Origin: Blumeriella jaapii
Taxonomy: Eukaryota > Ascomycota > Leotiomycetes > Helotiales > Drepanopezizaceae
DNA length: 64,000 nucleotides
Assembly: GCA_009599575.1 (NCBI GenBank)
Contig: VWND01000005.1
Coordinates: 930,001-994,000, forward strand
Direction of reading: 5' to 3'
Shown: positions 33,848 through 45,839 of the stretch, piece by piece
Layout of the letters: every line of letters starts with the position of its first letter
How positions within the stretch are numbered: the stretch's first letter is position 1
Notes under the pieces: generated by a model
What the model was told of the DNA's origin: nothing
The model's input: the letters and a program-made list of their open reading frames with translations, nothing else
The model's database searches: none
Made by a program: the position numbers and the translations under genes

Positions 33848-36133
33848 ATTATGCCGCACGATAGCTAGACAGAGAACAGAAAAGAAAGACTCAGAGACGG
33901 GGGGCAGCAGAACGGAACAGAATCAGCTGCTGCTTGCGTGAAGTGGCATTTCACGTGTTTAAAACGTCAACCTCCGCTGGGCGGCTCTTCGACGGATGGC
34001 ACTTCTGAAGAATGTGTGAGAAGAGAAATAGGCTACGGAACCAATCGCAGCTTGTTTGATGTATAGACTCGACGTCGGTTATCTGGTGCATCCGAGGAGA
34101 TGCGTCGTCAACGTCGCAGTGGGCCTTCCACGTAATCCAGGATATAATGCAAACATCTGACGTCGGGATTAAATCATCTTTAGAATATACAAGCATAATC
34201 GGCATTAAGGCTGCTGACAAGCTCGCAATTTTTGAAAACAGCCAACCTTGAGATCCACATATGCTTTTTAAGCCTACGGTTATTGCGAAACGGCGCCAAA
34301 GTGCGGTAAAGGTCGGAAATCTCGGCTTTTCTTTACGAAATCCAAAAATATGGCAGCTGAAATACACAATCGCGGATCCACCAGAAATACATTTATTTCG
34401 TTTTGTTTAGAATCGATTGCTTGCGCTGCGTTCGAATTGCATTAGATACGCGAGCGCGAATCTGAACTGCTCGTGCGGCAAACAGAAAGCACCGCTGTTT
34501 ATCGTACAAAAAAGAACCCCTAGAAGCGCTTTCGACACTAGTCGAAAAAGCTTTTTGACTATTTATTTTCGGACACCGAAGCTTTCATTTGTTTGCCAAA
34601 GCTGAATGCGAACCAGTTCGCTAAGCTATTATTCACCACCGAGTTTTAATCGTTTACCTGCCCTGAGTGACTTTCAAAGTAGCGTGCTGCCGTTTCGAAG
34701 AAACATTTTAAAATCTAATGTTAATATAATCGTTAGTTCTTATTTTGTTTCGGTTTAGAAAGTTGATCGTGGTCGTTTTGATTTTATTTTTCAGATCTGC
34801 CTGCGATAAGCTTGCCGCATTGATGTCATGCTTTTTAAAACACTCAGCTGCAAACAGCTCCCATTATTTTCTTGATGTATCGCAAAACTATTTCTGGGTC
34901 TTGTAAAAATCCATTCTGCCTGTCAAAAGACTCTCAGCCAGCGGGAATTTTTTTTTTAAAAAAAAATTCTTTTATAACTGCTTTCTCGAAAGTGTCATGT
35001 ATGTAAAAATCACCAGCTTAGCACGTTTCCAACGCCCTAGAGGTTGCGCAGTTTCACTGCTCCCTTCAGACGTTAAATAATATCATTATCCTCATTTTTA
35101 TCATCACCTCCTTGTGACGTACGTATGGAAGGTCTGGAGAGGACAGAAGAGGCCTGTTATGAAAATAGACGCAAGAGGAGCTCGGGATACCCAACTGCCA
35201 ACTCTGGCGTCAATTGTCCCGGCTGACTGGCCGAGATTCAAGGTACGCGTACAAGACAATGTCAAGGGCGGCATATAACGGGCGTCCATTAATTGTTTTG
35301 GTCGCTGTTCGAAGGAACTAGGTCATTTTCGCTAGTCCAAAAGCTGTTCCTGACAGCGGTCCCTTTCCTGGGTTCAAACTTCCGTGCCAATTTTCTGGCA
35401 TCACCCGGCCTCTACTCCCCAGGTGAGGATCGCTTAGAGTCTGGGTCATGCAACCCTTGTTGTCTCAAATTCGACGCTCTTACACGTCGAGCATTGCTAG
35501 CTTGTCCGAGTCATGGGGGTGAAAGCAGCGTGGTGACTCGAGCAAAACATCCTGTTGTTTCACATCTATCTCTCCAAGATCCTACCTATTCTAGAAGCTT
35601 AGCAAAGTGTTAGCGCAGATACCAAGCCTGCCACGCCCATCCTAAAATGCTCCCCGAGTCTTCCAAGTTGATTGCCGTACGCCCACACTGCTCCAAGCAA
35701 ATTGTACATCTTGGTTTTCTTGGTTTTCTTGGTTTTCTTGGTTTTCTTGGTTTTCTTGGTTTTCTTGGTTTTCTTGGGAAGGTCGACCAGATCTTGGAGG
35801 TTTCAACTAGCCAACGTCCCGCGCTGTAGCAGCCTTTGCATTGATAGACCACTTTCGAGAAAAACGAGAGCGGGGTGGCGATCTGAGATGTACCCAGATA
35901 CGAACGTACGGTTTTGGATGATTTGTCGGAGTATGTTTTAAATCAAATTTGCTTGAACGTTCAACAGTCACATAATGGTAACTCAGTTGGACAACTTTCA
36001 AAATCGTGAAACCAATAAACTAGTGTACAGAACCTATAATTCCAAAACCCGAAACCCTTGAAAACAGCCCTAAAGATGTCGAAATTCATCAGTTTGTGCC
36101 CTTGATAACCCCATAGTAAGAAAAAATTCCCGA
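33848..36133. other. Long spacer, partly AT-rich, without supported genes
   Basis: About 2.3 kb. The part at 33,950-35,100 is AT-rich with an A/T homopolymer palindrome near 34950-34970, possibly an old repeat remnant. At 35711-35777 there is a 9-base tandem repeat. The 106-codon frame at 35293-35613 and others have no recognisable content. Confidence 0.5.
35711..35777 (+). repeat. Tandem repeat, unit TTGGTTTTC, about 7.5 copies
   Basis: Seven perfect 9-base units plus a partial one. Because the unit is a multiple of three, it forces open frames on both strands (Leu-Gly-Phe or Lys-Pro-Arg repeats), which explains the pseudo-ORFs seen here. It is a minisatellite, not a gene. Confidence 0.92.
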
Positions 36134-38495
36134 TCAGATCTTCCTGCCCAAGTCCATCTGCTCGAAATTGTAACCCTCAGGACCCGTAGGAGAGACGTAT
36201 TGAATGGCGTGTGGTAGGAACTCAAACCACAGATCCTTGACCATCTCTTCTTCCTGTGGTTTCAACTCCTTTGTATCATCTGTTCCTACCGCAAGTCCAA
36301 TAGTAGCGTCTTCCGTCTTATCGTGCGGCGAAACAATCTTCCAACCTGCCCGGACGAATCTCCTCTTAACATTCTGGTTCATACCCACGAAACGAAACTC
36401 CACTTCATCTCCAGCGTATGTCCTTAGAGCGACCTTGATTTCCTCGAAGATGTGCACGGCACAAACGTCGATGAAGGAGGTTGATGTGAGGTCAATAATG
36501 ACTACCCGAAGTCGTGGCAAGAAGGTATCAGCATCGGAGATTCCTGCCTTCTGCCGAAGTTTTGCAATGTGTTTATCGAGCCGATAATTCCAGGCCCGCT
36601 CCGTACTGGCAAGCTTGTTTGAATTACCAGATTGGTATGTATACACCGTGTCAAGAATGTGACGCTTCAGGCGTTCAGTGTTTAGCCAGATAGCATCCGT
36701 TTTGAGCTTGATGACTTGAGTTCCAACCGGAATGCGGTCCTCTTTTGCCCACCACAGAGGCGTATCGCTGCTGTACTGAGTTTCGAGATCGATGGAAACG
36801 AGCGCTGCGGGGCGGGAAAACATGAATCGCATCAATGTGTAGGTCGTTAGGAACGCGAAAGATATGCCAATACCAATAGTTCCCGAGGCGCTGAAAGTCA
36901 TGTTGAAGGCCATGAGAAATGCTAGGAAGTCTACGAAGGAAATTTTCCACTAGATTATCGGCAAGTCAGAAAGCGTTCCTCTTTATATGTTCCAGGGGAA
37001 TTTCTCAGGTTACTAATTTGGGGGCACTCGAAGATAAATGCAGATTTGAACTTACATATTTGCCAATGAGAGCCTGTGGTGGCTGCTTGTCAACGACCGA
37101 GACAGCAATCACTGCTGCAACAGTACTGCAGGATTTGTTAGCGAAAAATCTAGGAAATAACTGGGGACACCGAAAATTACTTACGCTGAAGGCATAAATG
37201 CCAGTGTGCCGCCCATGGCATACATGCCCAGAAGAACCGTGATTGATGAAAATACTCCGGCGAGGGGACTCTTGACACCTGACGTTGCGTTCACTGCAGC
37301 TCGCGCAATATCTCCTCCTCCTACCGGCAGTCCACCGAACAAAGAGTTGACCATATTTACGACACCGACAGTGAACACCTCTTGACTTGCGTCGATGGCG
37401 TAACCGTTCTGTTGGGCAAAGGCTTTCGCCATGGCAACGTGCTCTAGAGCCGTAGTAAACATAAGTGCAAGTATCGGCAAAATCAAACCACTGTCATAAA
37501 AGAATTAGTTCAAACCCATTGGGAGTCAAGCAAGCAACGAATACGGAACTTACGGTAGTAATTGGCCATTGGGGCCTGTGGGGGAAGAAATAGCTGTATT
37601 CACTGGCCCGAGGACGGTCCACTTAGGGACTTCTAGTCCATTGTTGACAAAGTAGCTGATACCCGTGAAAATTCCGATGACATGGACGGTACGGCTGGCC
37701 GCGAGAAGGCCGATGATTTTGTTGTTCTTTCCCCATTTGTTTCCAACGATTGTGAATGCCACGAGAAACAGTATTGATGAGATGGCAACGGCAAAAGTGA
37801 GGGGCTTCGTCTCCTTAATCTTGGCGAGAACCTGTGGCATGATTACCATGAAATTGTTTGGTATACCTTCCAGTCCTAGGATGACAGGTATTTGCAAAGT
37901 GACGACGACTATTGCGGACCCCATTGCGAAGGCAAGGCTCATCGGGATAGAGACAAAATCAAATAGGAAGCCGAGCTTCAGTAGTCCAAAAATCATTGAC
38001 CACAATCCCAGAGAAAAGCTAACCACGCTGACCGCGACGGATGGAGGTATTTCCATCTCGCCAAGGCTTTTCACAATTGTAGCTGTGAAGACTGCAGACG
38101 TGGCGGTCGGACCAATGCTAATATCTTCTCCGAGTTAGTGTCTGTTTGTAACGTCGGGGCAGAAAGCATACCTCTTGCTGTGCCCATGAACGCATAGATC
38201 AAGCCCGGTAACCAACTCGCAAGTAGAGCTTGTTGAATTGGCACTCCAGCAAGCGAGAATAGATCAATGCCTGGGGAATGAGAAGCATTCCAACAGACGA
38301 CCCAGCAAGTGCATCTTCCGCGATCCATAGTGGCGAATAAACAGTAATCCACTGAGAAAGAGGTATTTTGTCGATAAAGTATTTCTTCGCGCCAGCACGA
38401 AGTCCTCCGATTCCTAGTACGATCCCCTTCCCTAGTCGAGGAAAGTTCGGGTCGGTCTTGACCTTTGCTCCAATTTTCGCGCCAAAGCCCCCCAT
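36134..38495 (-). CDS. SulP-family (SLC26) anion/sulfate permease with a one-base frameshift
   Basis: Five exons on the minus strand: 38172-38495, 37554-38124, 37185-37490, 37056-37125 and 36134-36949; introns 47-106 bp. If one missing base in exon 1 is allowed for, phases agree throughout and the product is about 695 residues. Features: a cytosolic N-terminus of about 55 residues; the SulP core starting VGMLLIPQALIYS then LAGVPIQQALLASWLPGLIY and ISIGPTATSAV; further helices with TTALEHVAMAKAFA; and a C-terminal STAS domain (about residues 480-690, with VVIIDLTSTSFIDV). SulP proteins move sulfate or other anions across the plasma or vacuolar membrane. The frame breaks between YS and LAGVP (38255-38265). 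Either the gene is a very young pseudogene or the base is a sequencing error. Confidence 0.85.
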
Positions 38496-39796
38496 CTTGT
38501 CAGATTGGCCAGCAGTCAGTTGTAATGGTGGTTAGTGCGAGAGGAGAAGTGGTCTTGGTAGTGAACGAAATTTACTCTTGTCGTGACGAAGAAACTGCCG
38601 TTGGGAGTGAACTAATTGTGGCTACAAGCTCACACATATAAGGACCGGCGCGGCCCCTGGTCTGCATTGCATTGCCTCGAGCGTCTAACAACACCATGCA
38701 TTTCTTGGAAAGTCAAGGCCGCTCCATCTAGAGTTTCATGCATAGCAGTACTAGAAAACGTCCAAGAATGCTTGTAGCATAGATAGGGGTTTGCAGATTT
38801 ATCAGCGGCTATGGCCCCTCCGTTGCTCGCCGTGGCTCTTCGAAGGTATCTTGAAACCATAAACAAGCTTTGCAAAATGCCGTGTCCTCGCCTTCGATCG
38901 CCAGCTCGGGCTCGGACTCGGACGGATATCGTATTCTGGCACAATAAAACCCTACCTCATACACACCACGCCCCGTGCAGCGGTAAATGTTTGGATCAAA
39001 ATGTCGGTCTTCTATCTCAAGAATCTACGAAGATGGTAAGCCATCTGGAGTGATATAATCACCGTAGCTCACCAGGATCGACCTTGATTTTTGGGGATCC
39101 CCGCTCATCTAAACCACACGTTCTGCCGAGAATGTTGACGAACAGATGCCTATCAATAGACTCCCTATTACCTACACAGGGCTCTGAGCCACATGAAAGA
39201 AAGGAAAAAAGGGGGCGGAAAGGAGGAAAAGGGATGAACATCTCGTCGTCGACTCATCCCAGCCAGACACGTCCTAGAACTCCAAGACCATACGCCTTCG
39301 GTTTCGTCTGATCAATTGATGGTAACGAGGAAACAAAGTAGGAGCTGATGCCGCTGGAGCTGATGCCGCTGAAACCATTCCAATGGCTTGCTCGATTCAG
39401 GACTCCCCGGGGGGGCTTGTTCCCCGCCGCAGCGACAATTTTGCGGATCAAAAAGTACTTTGCAGCGAGGACGTGATACCTTGTCAAATGCAACGCTGAA
39501 TTGCCAGATAGATGCATGGGTGTGGCGGCACGCACAGATGTTGACCGCGGCAGTATGTGTGCAGCAATGCCTGGAGATCAGCTGGGCCAGTCTCGTATCT
39601 CTGGCCAGCAAGAGACGCGCAAGATGAAGTGACCCGCTGTGGTTTTTATCCCTTCCGGCTTGCAGTCGCGTACTTGAAAGCAATTTGTTTGGCCTGCGTC
39701 TCCAGACGCTGATTGTCTCGAAAGTTGAGGTAGAAGTTGGCTTGGCCTGCCCCGGAATGCACGCCAGATTTGCTAGGTTGACAAAACTCATGTACT
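38496..39796. other. Spacer upstream of the SulP gene
   Basis: No supported gene. It should hold the SulP promoter near 38,500-38,650. A 15-base tandem duplication (GAGCTGATGCCGCTG, two copies) is at about 39341-39372. The long minus-strand open frame starting at 40244 and ending at 39312 is treated as antisense noise (see the P450 relic). Confidence 0.5.
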
Positions 39797-40117
39797 CTAG
39801 AGAGTATATGCCCAGTGGTTCTCCAAAGCCTGGCTCTCCAACGACATCCCGGGCGGCATGCGCGTGAGTCGCAGCAAAGGTGTCTTGGGCTATGACCCAC
39901 GAGCAAGCGTCGGGAAGAAGGTTTCTCTCGTTGAGATGAACCAGTACGTTGCGCCGTTCGTGCGCCGTACGTGCACCGCTTCGACGTTGACTTCGTGAAC
40001 AAACAAAGGCCGTGGACGGAGTACACGATCTGGTTCTGCAATCAGCAGGAGATGTGGGTTGGAGTTCAAAAAATAAAAACAGCGTGGCTTTGGAAGACAG
40101 AATCGCGAGTAATGTAA
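39797..40117 (+). pseudogene. Cytochrome P450 C-terminal relic
   Basis: The plus strand encodes the heme-binding end of a fungal P450. From about 39812 one frame reads WFSKAWLSNDIPGGM, then GVLGYDPRASVGKKVSLVEM at 39876-39935, matching FGxGxRxCxGKxxxxxEM but with Ser where the heme-ligand Cys should be and Asp at the second Gly. Just after FVRR the match shifts by one base (about 39966-39970) into RFDVDFVNKQRPWTEYTIWF, the typical P450 tail, ending at a stop at 40115-40117. Upstream the frame meets TAG stops (near 39775 and 39796), and no I-helix or ExxR region was found. This is a dead fragment with an absent axial cysteine, a frameshift and stops. Confidence 0.72.
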
Positions 40118-41923
40118 GTGGATGATCTGGCTTGGTAAGAGTGGAAATGTCGATATAGATTGCCCGGACTACTCTGCCTGGGTCAAGAGGAGGAAAAGCA
40201 GAATCCGTTAAAGAGGCATAGGAGGTAGTTGGCGTGTATAACATCGAACATTGCTGTGCCTTTGCTTGTGCTAGCGCTCAGCCAATTCGTACAATTCCCA
40301 GGACCGCTTACTGTACCGTGGTTCGTCAGATCGCCCGGATACATTACACCCGTTAGAACGATTGCGAATATCAGCCTGGTACTAGCCGTGCTGATGTTCT
40401 AGGACGGCAGATGTAACAGCGGCGTATGCTGATAGCATGAACGGAAGTATGGCCGTATGAATAAGTTACTTGTTCTCAAAAGTAAGCCCCTCAAGCTGCC
40501 CTTCACCATACTCTTACCTTCCTCGCAGGTACAGTACATCAAGATCCGATTGCGATGGTGTAGGTATATGTGGTAAGGTATAAAAAAGATACAGTACTGT
40601 ATGAGTATATCACGTGGCTGTACTGCAGCACGTGATAGCACGCACTAGGCATGCGCCCTAGGCGTGCACCTTTAGTGATTCGCTCCATAAACACCAGCAA
40701 CACGATATTATTGCACGTCTCAAAACCAGTGCGCACAATGCCTTTTCGTGAAACCAACAGATGGCCAAGGGAGAAAAGTGCATAGTTGTTAGGCCTTTGG
40801 GCAACTCGTTATTCGTGTGCTAAGCTATCTCCAAGGTTTCTGCTTTCCAAAGCGCGTATAAGAATATGGTTTGAAATTGGATGGTCAGTTACCAAGCTTC
40901 CTGGATTATAGCTGGTATTTTGGTTGATAAAATATGACTGGAAATTCGATTTGCGCACTTGTCGCTCTTCTTTACCAACACCAATACTCAGCTTAACATC
41001 CAGTATTGGTTGCGACGTCTCTTAGCTATCGCATTTTATTTGTTTTTGATCTGCAGGAAAACATCGCCTTCGGTTTCGCTAAATTGTCAAATGATATAAA
41101 TAGATATAATTAAAGATTTGGCACCGATAAAAACAAGCGTTTGGATACATGCATTTCATCCGATAAATAGATTTCAATACAGTATTATGCAAAAGTTCTT
41201 CGCATTATCGCATTCCCTTTCAGGGTCAGGGGAGCCTAGGCTGGAACTTACCCAACTGAAGAGTAAAAGCATGAACGCTTTTGAAAATCAACCAAAGTTT
41301 AATAACAATTAATACCCTGTATACTATTTCTCAGCTGTAACTAACACTTTTACACGCCGCCCCTCGGGGTGCGAGGCCGTCGGCCACGACGACCTCGCGG
41401 GCTAGACTCAATACCTGTACGTAGTGCCTGGTACGAATCTTCCGCTTTTTCGATTGTAATTAACGCTTTTTTCCTGCGGCAGAAGAGCGTCGTTGCATTG
41501 AAAAGTGTCGGGAGAGCCAAAATTAAACAATCGACACGTGGCGATTTCGAAGAGATTTTTTTTACCGGCGATCCGGGCCATTTTTACGACTACGTATATT
41601 ACTACGATTTATCTAACGAAAGCATACTTATTAAAAATTCCAGAAGGATTGTATTAAAGTGAAAAGGCGGAAAAAAAAAATCGACAGCCCGATTATCGAA
41701 AACCCGATACAGCGCTTTCGAAATAATCGTTTTTACCGATTATAACCGATTCGATAGCATATTTAACGGAGAAAAAGGTATCGGTGGAATATACGTATAT
41801 ACGCAATAAAGCAGACGGTTAAAAAACAACTCAGCGTTGTTAATTCGAAAATCTGAAAGTGTTTTTAAAAATTATAAAAAATCTGCGATACTACGGGATC
41901 AGAGACCCGGGATATGCGTATTG
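40118..41923. other. Spacer across the right island boundary
   Basis: Composition falls from balanced to AT-rich near 41,090. GTAC-type motifs occur at 40310, 40530, 40595 and 40617. A short GC-rich stretch with self-complementary parts (CCGCCCCTCGGGGTGCG and neighbours) at 41356-41402 sits inside the AT-rich zone. The 97-codon frame at 41369-41662 is not recognisable. Target-site sequence TATTG of the next element ends it at 41919-41923. Confidence 0.5.
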
Positions 41924-42192
41924 TGTGACGATTCATTCTGTTGCCACCTCTCGTGTCACCCCAGCAACTACGTATAGCTGTAAGCTTCCTGGTCTCCTGG
42001 TGGGTCTTCCCATCAATTATAGAAACTATTTATATATATAAGGCTTTTTCTTTTTAGCAACTTCTGCTTTCTGCAATTATTGATTTTAAATGAATATTTT
42101 TGTTACAAAACCAAAAGCTCGTTTTTTATATTATATGAACTCGGCGACTAGTTGACTGATTTCTTAGCCTTCCGACTGATTAAATCGTTATA
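41924..42192 (+). repeat. 5' LTR of family B element
   Basis: 269 bp, same length as the 3' copy. It differs from the 3' LTR mainly by C/T and G/A transitions on both strands, as RIP would leave. It ends GTTATA where the 3' LTR ends GTTACA. Confidence 0.92.
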
Positions 42193-42849
42193 TTATTAAC
42201 AACTCTTTTTCTACGCTGGCGACGGCGTAAACTATCTTTTCCTTCGAATTTCTCACGAGTCATATCAAAATAATCGACCGGTCGTAAAAAAGCTTATTTC
42301 CGCACTTCGCGAAGGATGGCTTTTGTTTAACGATTTTCTTTTCAGCAGAGCTTTTCAGCTTCTGCTATTATATTTTAATTTTTCTTTTTTTCTTAATCAG
42401 CGAAAAAGCAACTTTCCTTAAAAGCTTTTTTTTTTAAAAAACAGTTTTTTCCCCGAGGAAAGAAAAACAAAAGAAAAGGCAGAGCGCTAACCATTTCGCT
42501 TGCTATCTTCCAGCCTAGCGCTGAAAGCGTTCAGTTGAAACTTTTGCAAAATCAATTAAAAAAAGCGCAAAAGCGTGAACGACAACTTTTAAAAGCTATG
42601 CGATTGCGACAAACTTTTTAATCAAAACGTTTGATAAAATTTATCGAACGTGCTTTTGCCAATCGCGAATCTGCTGCTTCTCCTTTTTTTCGCAACGTTT
42701 TATTTTAACCAATAAACGCTGCAGATCAACTTCCACGCTTTTCGCGAACTTTTTTTAAATCTTTTTATAACGGCCAAAATCTTAGCGCGTTTTTTAAACG
42801 CTATAGTTTATTTATTTGCTAATTTTCGATTAGCTCGCATAAAGCGCGT

Positions 42850-43450
42850 TTCGAATTTTAAATTTAAGCTAAATAATAGTAAAGATTACAAAACACGCCA
42901 TTAAAAAATTAAAATTTTCGATAATTTCGAACTTTACCACGACTATTTCGCTGGCGATCGATTTCGTAAGAATTATATATTCGATTAAACCGAAGGCGTA
43001 GCAAAAGAGTTTCTGATTCCGCGTATTTTGGACCGCTCCGATTTTATACTTCTCGAAGAATTAATTAAAAAAGTCGCCGATTTTCTGGCCGACCTTTCCG
43101 ACGTTTAAAAGGCGGAAAACGAGTTCAAAATGCTTGTAATAAATACGTACGACGACTTTTAGCGCTTTTATCTGCGATTTTCCATTTTCGCAGCGAACGT
43201 TTAAATACGGACCGACAAACAGCTTCGGAACGCTTTCCGCGATAAAATACTAAAGCGTTTACGAAAAAAATTGCATTTGAAATAGGCGCGTATAACAATT
43301 TTTAAAAATTGGCTTATCGCCGTCCGTTAAAAAAAACAAAATCAATTGGCTAAACGAACTTTATACGCGAGTCGCTTTTTAACCAAGTTTATTATTTATC
43401 AAAATGGTAAGTTCTTAACCAAAGCGTACTACGAGTTAAATCGTACGTAC
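42850..43450 (+). pseudogene. Degraded gag-like region of family B element
   Basis: One frame, ignoring stops, reads a helical capsid-like protein with segments such as EFLIPRILDRSDFILLEELI and RTDKQLRNAFRDKILKRL, which fit a retrotransposon gag. The corresponding segment of the left copy is split by the solo LTR at 2610-3023. It has multiple TAG/TAA stops at positions where CAG or TGG are expected. Confidence 0.6.
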
Positions 43451-44487
43451 GAAAATCGTTTAAATGCTTTATAGGCTTTTTTTCAGCCCTTTGTTTTTTT
43501 TTTTTTTTACGTCAAAACGCTCCTTTTAGCGTTTTTTTTTTTCGATCGGACCAACGATAACGCTCGTTTTTTATTTTACATCAAAAAGTTTAAAAAAGCT
43601 AATTTGCACGACTTTTTACGGGCCGACCTTTGGTTTTATCTAAAGGCTTTTTTAGGCTGGTAGGCGTGAACGAGATCGAGCCGGCCGAAGATTCGCCTTT
43701 TAATAATAGTAGTAAAAACGAAAACCTTTTTCCAAACGATTTTCAAAACGCATACGAAAAAGTTAAAAGCTTTTCCGCTAATCGAGGAAACGCTCAGGCC
43801 TAAGCAAAGCCTTTTTTTTAAGCGTATTGCGCGATATGCGTTATTTTAACGTTCGAAAGCTTTTTAATAGCGATTTATTAATAATTTCCGTTATATTTAT
43901 TAAAAATAGCTTTTTGTATAAAATAAAAGCGCTCGCCGATTTTAAAGCGAACGGTTATACGTTGATCGATTCGGCGCTAATTAAATCTTTTTTTTTTTTT
44001 TAAAACTTTTGATTTAATTTCTTTCGGCTTTTTTTTTTATAAAAAGATATAATAAAACTCGTAGCTATTTAATTATATATTTTACGCTTTTCAATCTTAT
44101 TATTAATAATCGAATATAATCGTTTATTTCTTTTTTAATTACCAACTTCGGAAATTATAATGTGATTTTAAAAAAAGCTTGATTGGCCGAATATCAAGTT
44201 TTATTAGACTGTAATAAACGCAAGCTTTATTGGCCGAAGTTTTACCTTTTTATAGCTTTTTACGCTTATTGTATTAAAGTTTTTTATTTGCATTTTCGAA
44301 AAATTCAATTTCGCTACCAAAACGACGCTGTGAAACGTGACAAGAATTTTGATTAATTATGGCAAATCTACGACGTTATACGAAGCGCGAAAAGGTCGAA
44401 TTTTACTCGCGGTGCCAATTTCGATGACGACGCTAGTGGAATAATACAAAAAATTACATCATTTTTCCAGGCTGACGATTTCTTTTT

Positions 44488-44518
<31 letters not shown>

Positions 44519-44961
44519 CTTCGTTAAAACAGCTTTTTCGTTTTACGAAAAACAGTTATATTAAAAACCGAAGAAAAGCCTTCGCCGCGATAGCTTTTCA
44601 GTTTAATATAATCGATAATTTAAATAAGCTATTTTTTGAACTTTTTAAACGACCAGTTCGAAAACGAATCTCTTAACCTATTGCTTATCCAATCTTTATC
44701 TGCCAGATTATTACATACGCTTTTAAGCTGATTTTCAGAAAAAAAGCAGTTGAAGTGTTTTTAATTTTTTTGTACGAAATCGATAGAATACTAGACGATC
44801 TTACGTATAATATTTTTTTTAAAATTTAATCTTATAGTTTTTTCGAACGTTTTAAAACCAACGAAATATCGATTTCGATCTTTTTAATTAATTTAGCAAA
44901 GCTAATTTCGAATAAACTTTTTTTCGAATCTTTTTCCTCGGATTACAAAAACTTCGAATAC

Positions 44962-45573
44962 GTGTTTTCTAAGGCCGCCAGTAATAAGCTAGCCTTTTAC
45001 CGGCTCTACGATTATAAAATCGAGCTTATTATAAATGAAAAAAAGCTGAAATATACTTTTTTGTATAAGATGTCGATCCTAAAGCTCGAGATTATTAAGA
45101 CTTATCTGCAAAATAACTTTAACAAAGGTTTTATCGAATCTTTTACCGCTTTTTTCGCTGCTTTAATGATTTTCGCTAAAAAACCCGACGGTTTACTACG
45201 TTTTTGTATCGATTATCGAGTTTTTAATAACGTTATTTGTAAAAATCGCTATTCTTTTTTTTTTATCGATAAGACTTTTATTCGTTTTTCGAAAGCGCGA
45301 ATCTTTACGAAGCTCGATATTCGTCAAGCTTTTTATAAAATTCGAATAGACTCCGCTAATAAAAAACTAACGACGTTTCGTACGCGTTACGGCGCTTATA
45401 AATGCAAAGTGTTACCTTTTGGCTTTATTAATAAATTCGTAATTTACCAACGTTATATAAACGACGTTCTTTTCGATTATTTAAACGATTTTTGCATTGC
45501 ATACCTAAACGATATTTTTATTTATTCGTCCGACCTTTTGAAACACGTTATATACGTTCGCAAAATGCTTTAA
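44962..45573 (+). pseudogene. Gypsy reverse transcriptase fragment
   Basis: The longest open frame of the element, 203 codons. It carries RT motifs in order: FAKKPDGLLRFCIDYRVFN, FTKLDIRQAFYKIRI, FRTRYGAYKCKVLPFG, and the catalytic box as YLNDIFIY, in which the usual YxDD has become YLND (a GAC to AAC, G-to-A change). The active site is therefore damaged although the frame is open. It is part of a larger pol broken on both sides. Confidence 0.88.
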
Positions 45574-45839
45574 AAGCTCGCTAACGTTAAATTACAGGCC
45601 GATATTCGAAAGTTTGAATTCAACGTTATTCGGACCCGTTACCTAGGTTTTATTATTTCGATTAAAAGCTTAAAAATAAACCCAAAAAAGATTTTCGTAA
45701 TCGCCTACTGAAAGCCTTCTACTATTATAAAAAGTGTATAAAGCTTTTTTGGTTTTTATAATTTCTACCGACGTTTTATTCGAAACTACGGTATAATTGC
45801 AAAGTTTTTGATTTATTTAATCAAAGCTAACGTTTTTTA

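Noticed and set aside
35711..35777. CRISPR-like array
   Set aside because: Pure 9-base tandem without spacers, in a eukaryotic genome.
35610..35852. Frames encoding Leu-Gly-Phe or Lys-Pro-Arg repeats
   Set aside because: Forced open by the 9-base tandem repeat TTGGTTTTC; no protein support.
38225..38275. Small intron as an explanation for the SulP frame change
   Set aside because: The conserved residues on both sides are adjacent in the family, and no GT-AG pair of acceptable length fits between them.
16362..40117. Secondary-metabolite gene cluster (MFS transporter, CoA ligase, P450)
   Set aside because: These genes are far apart, separated by housekeeping genes, the P450 is dead, and no polyketide synthase, peptide synthetase or terpene synthase is present.
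39312..40244. 310-codon minus-strand open frame
   Set aside because: No domain, low-information composition, and the opposite strand carries clear P450 C-terminal motifs over part of it; treated as an antisense by-product.
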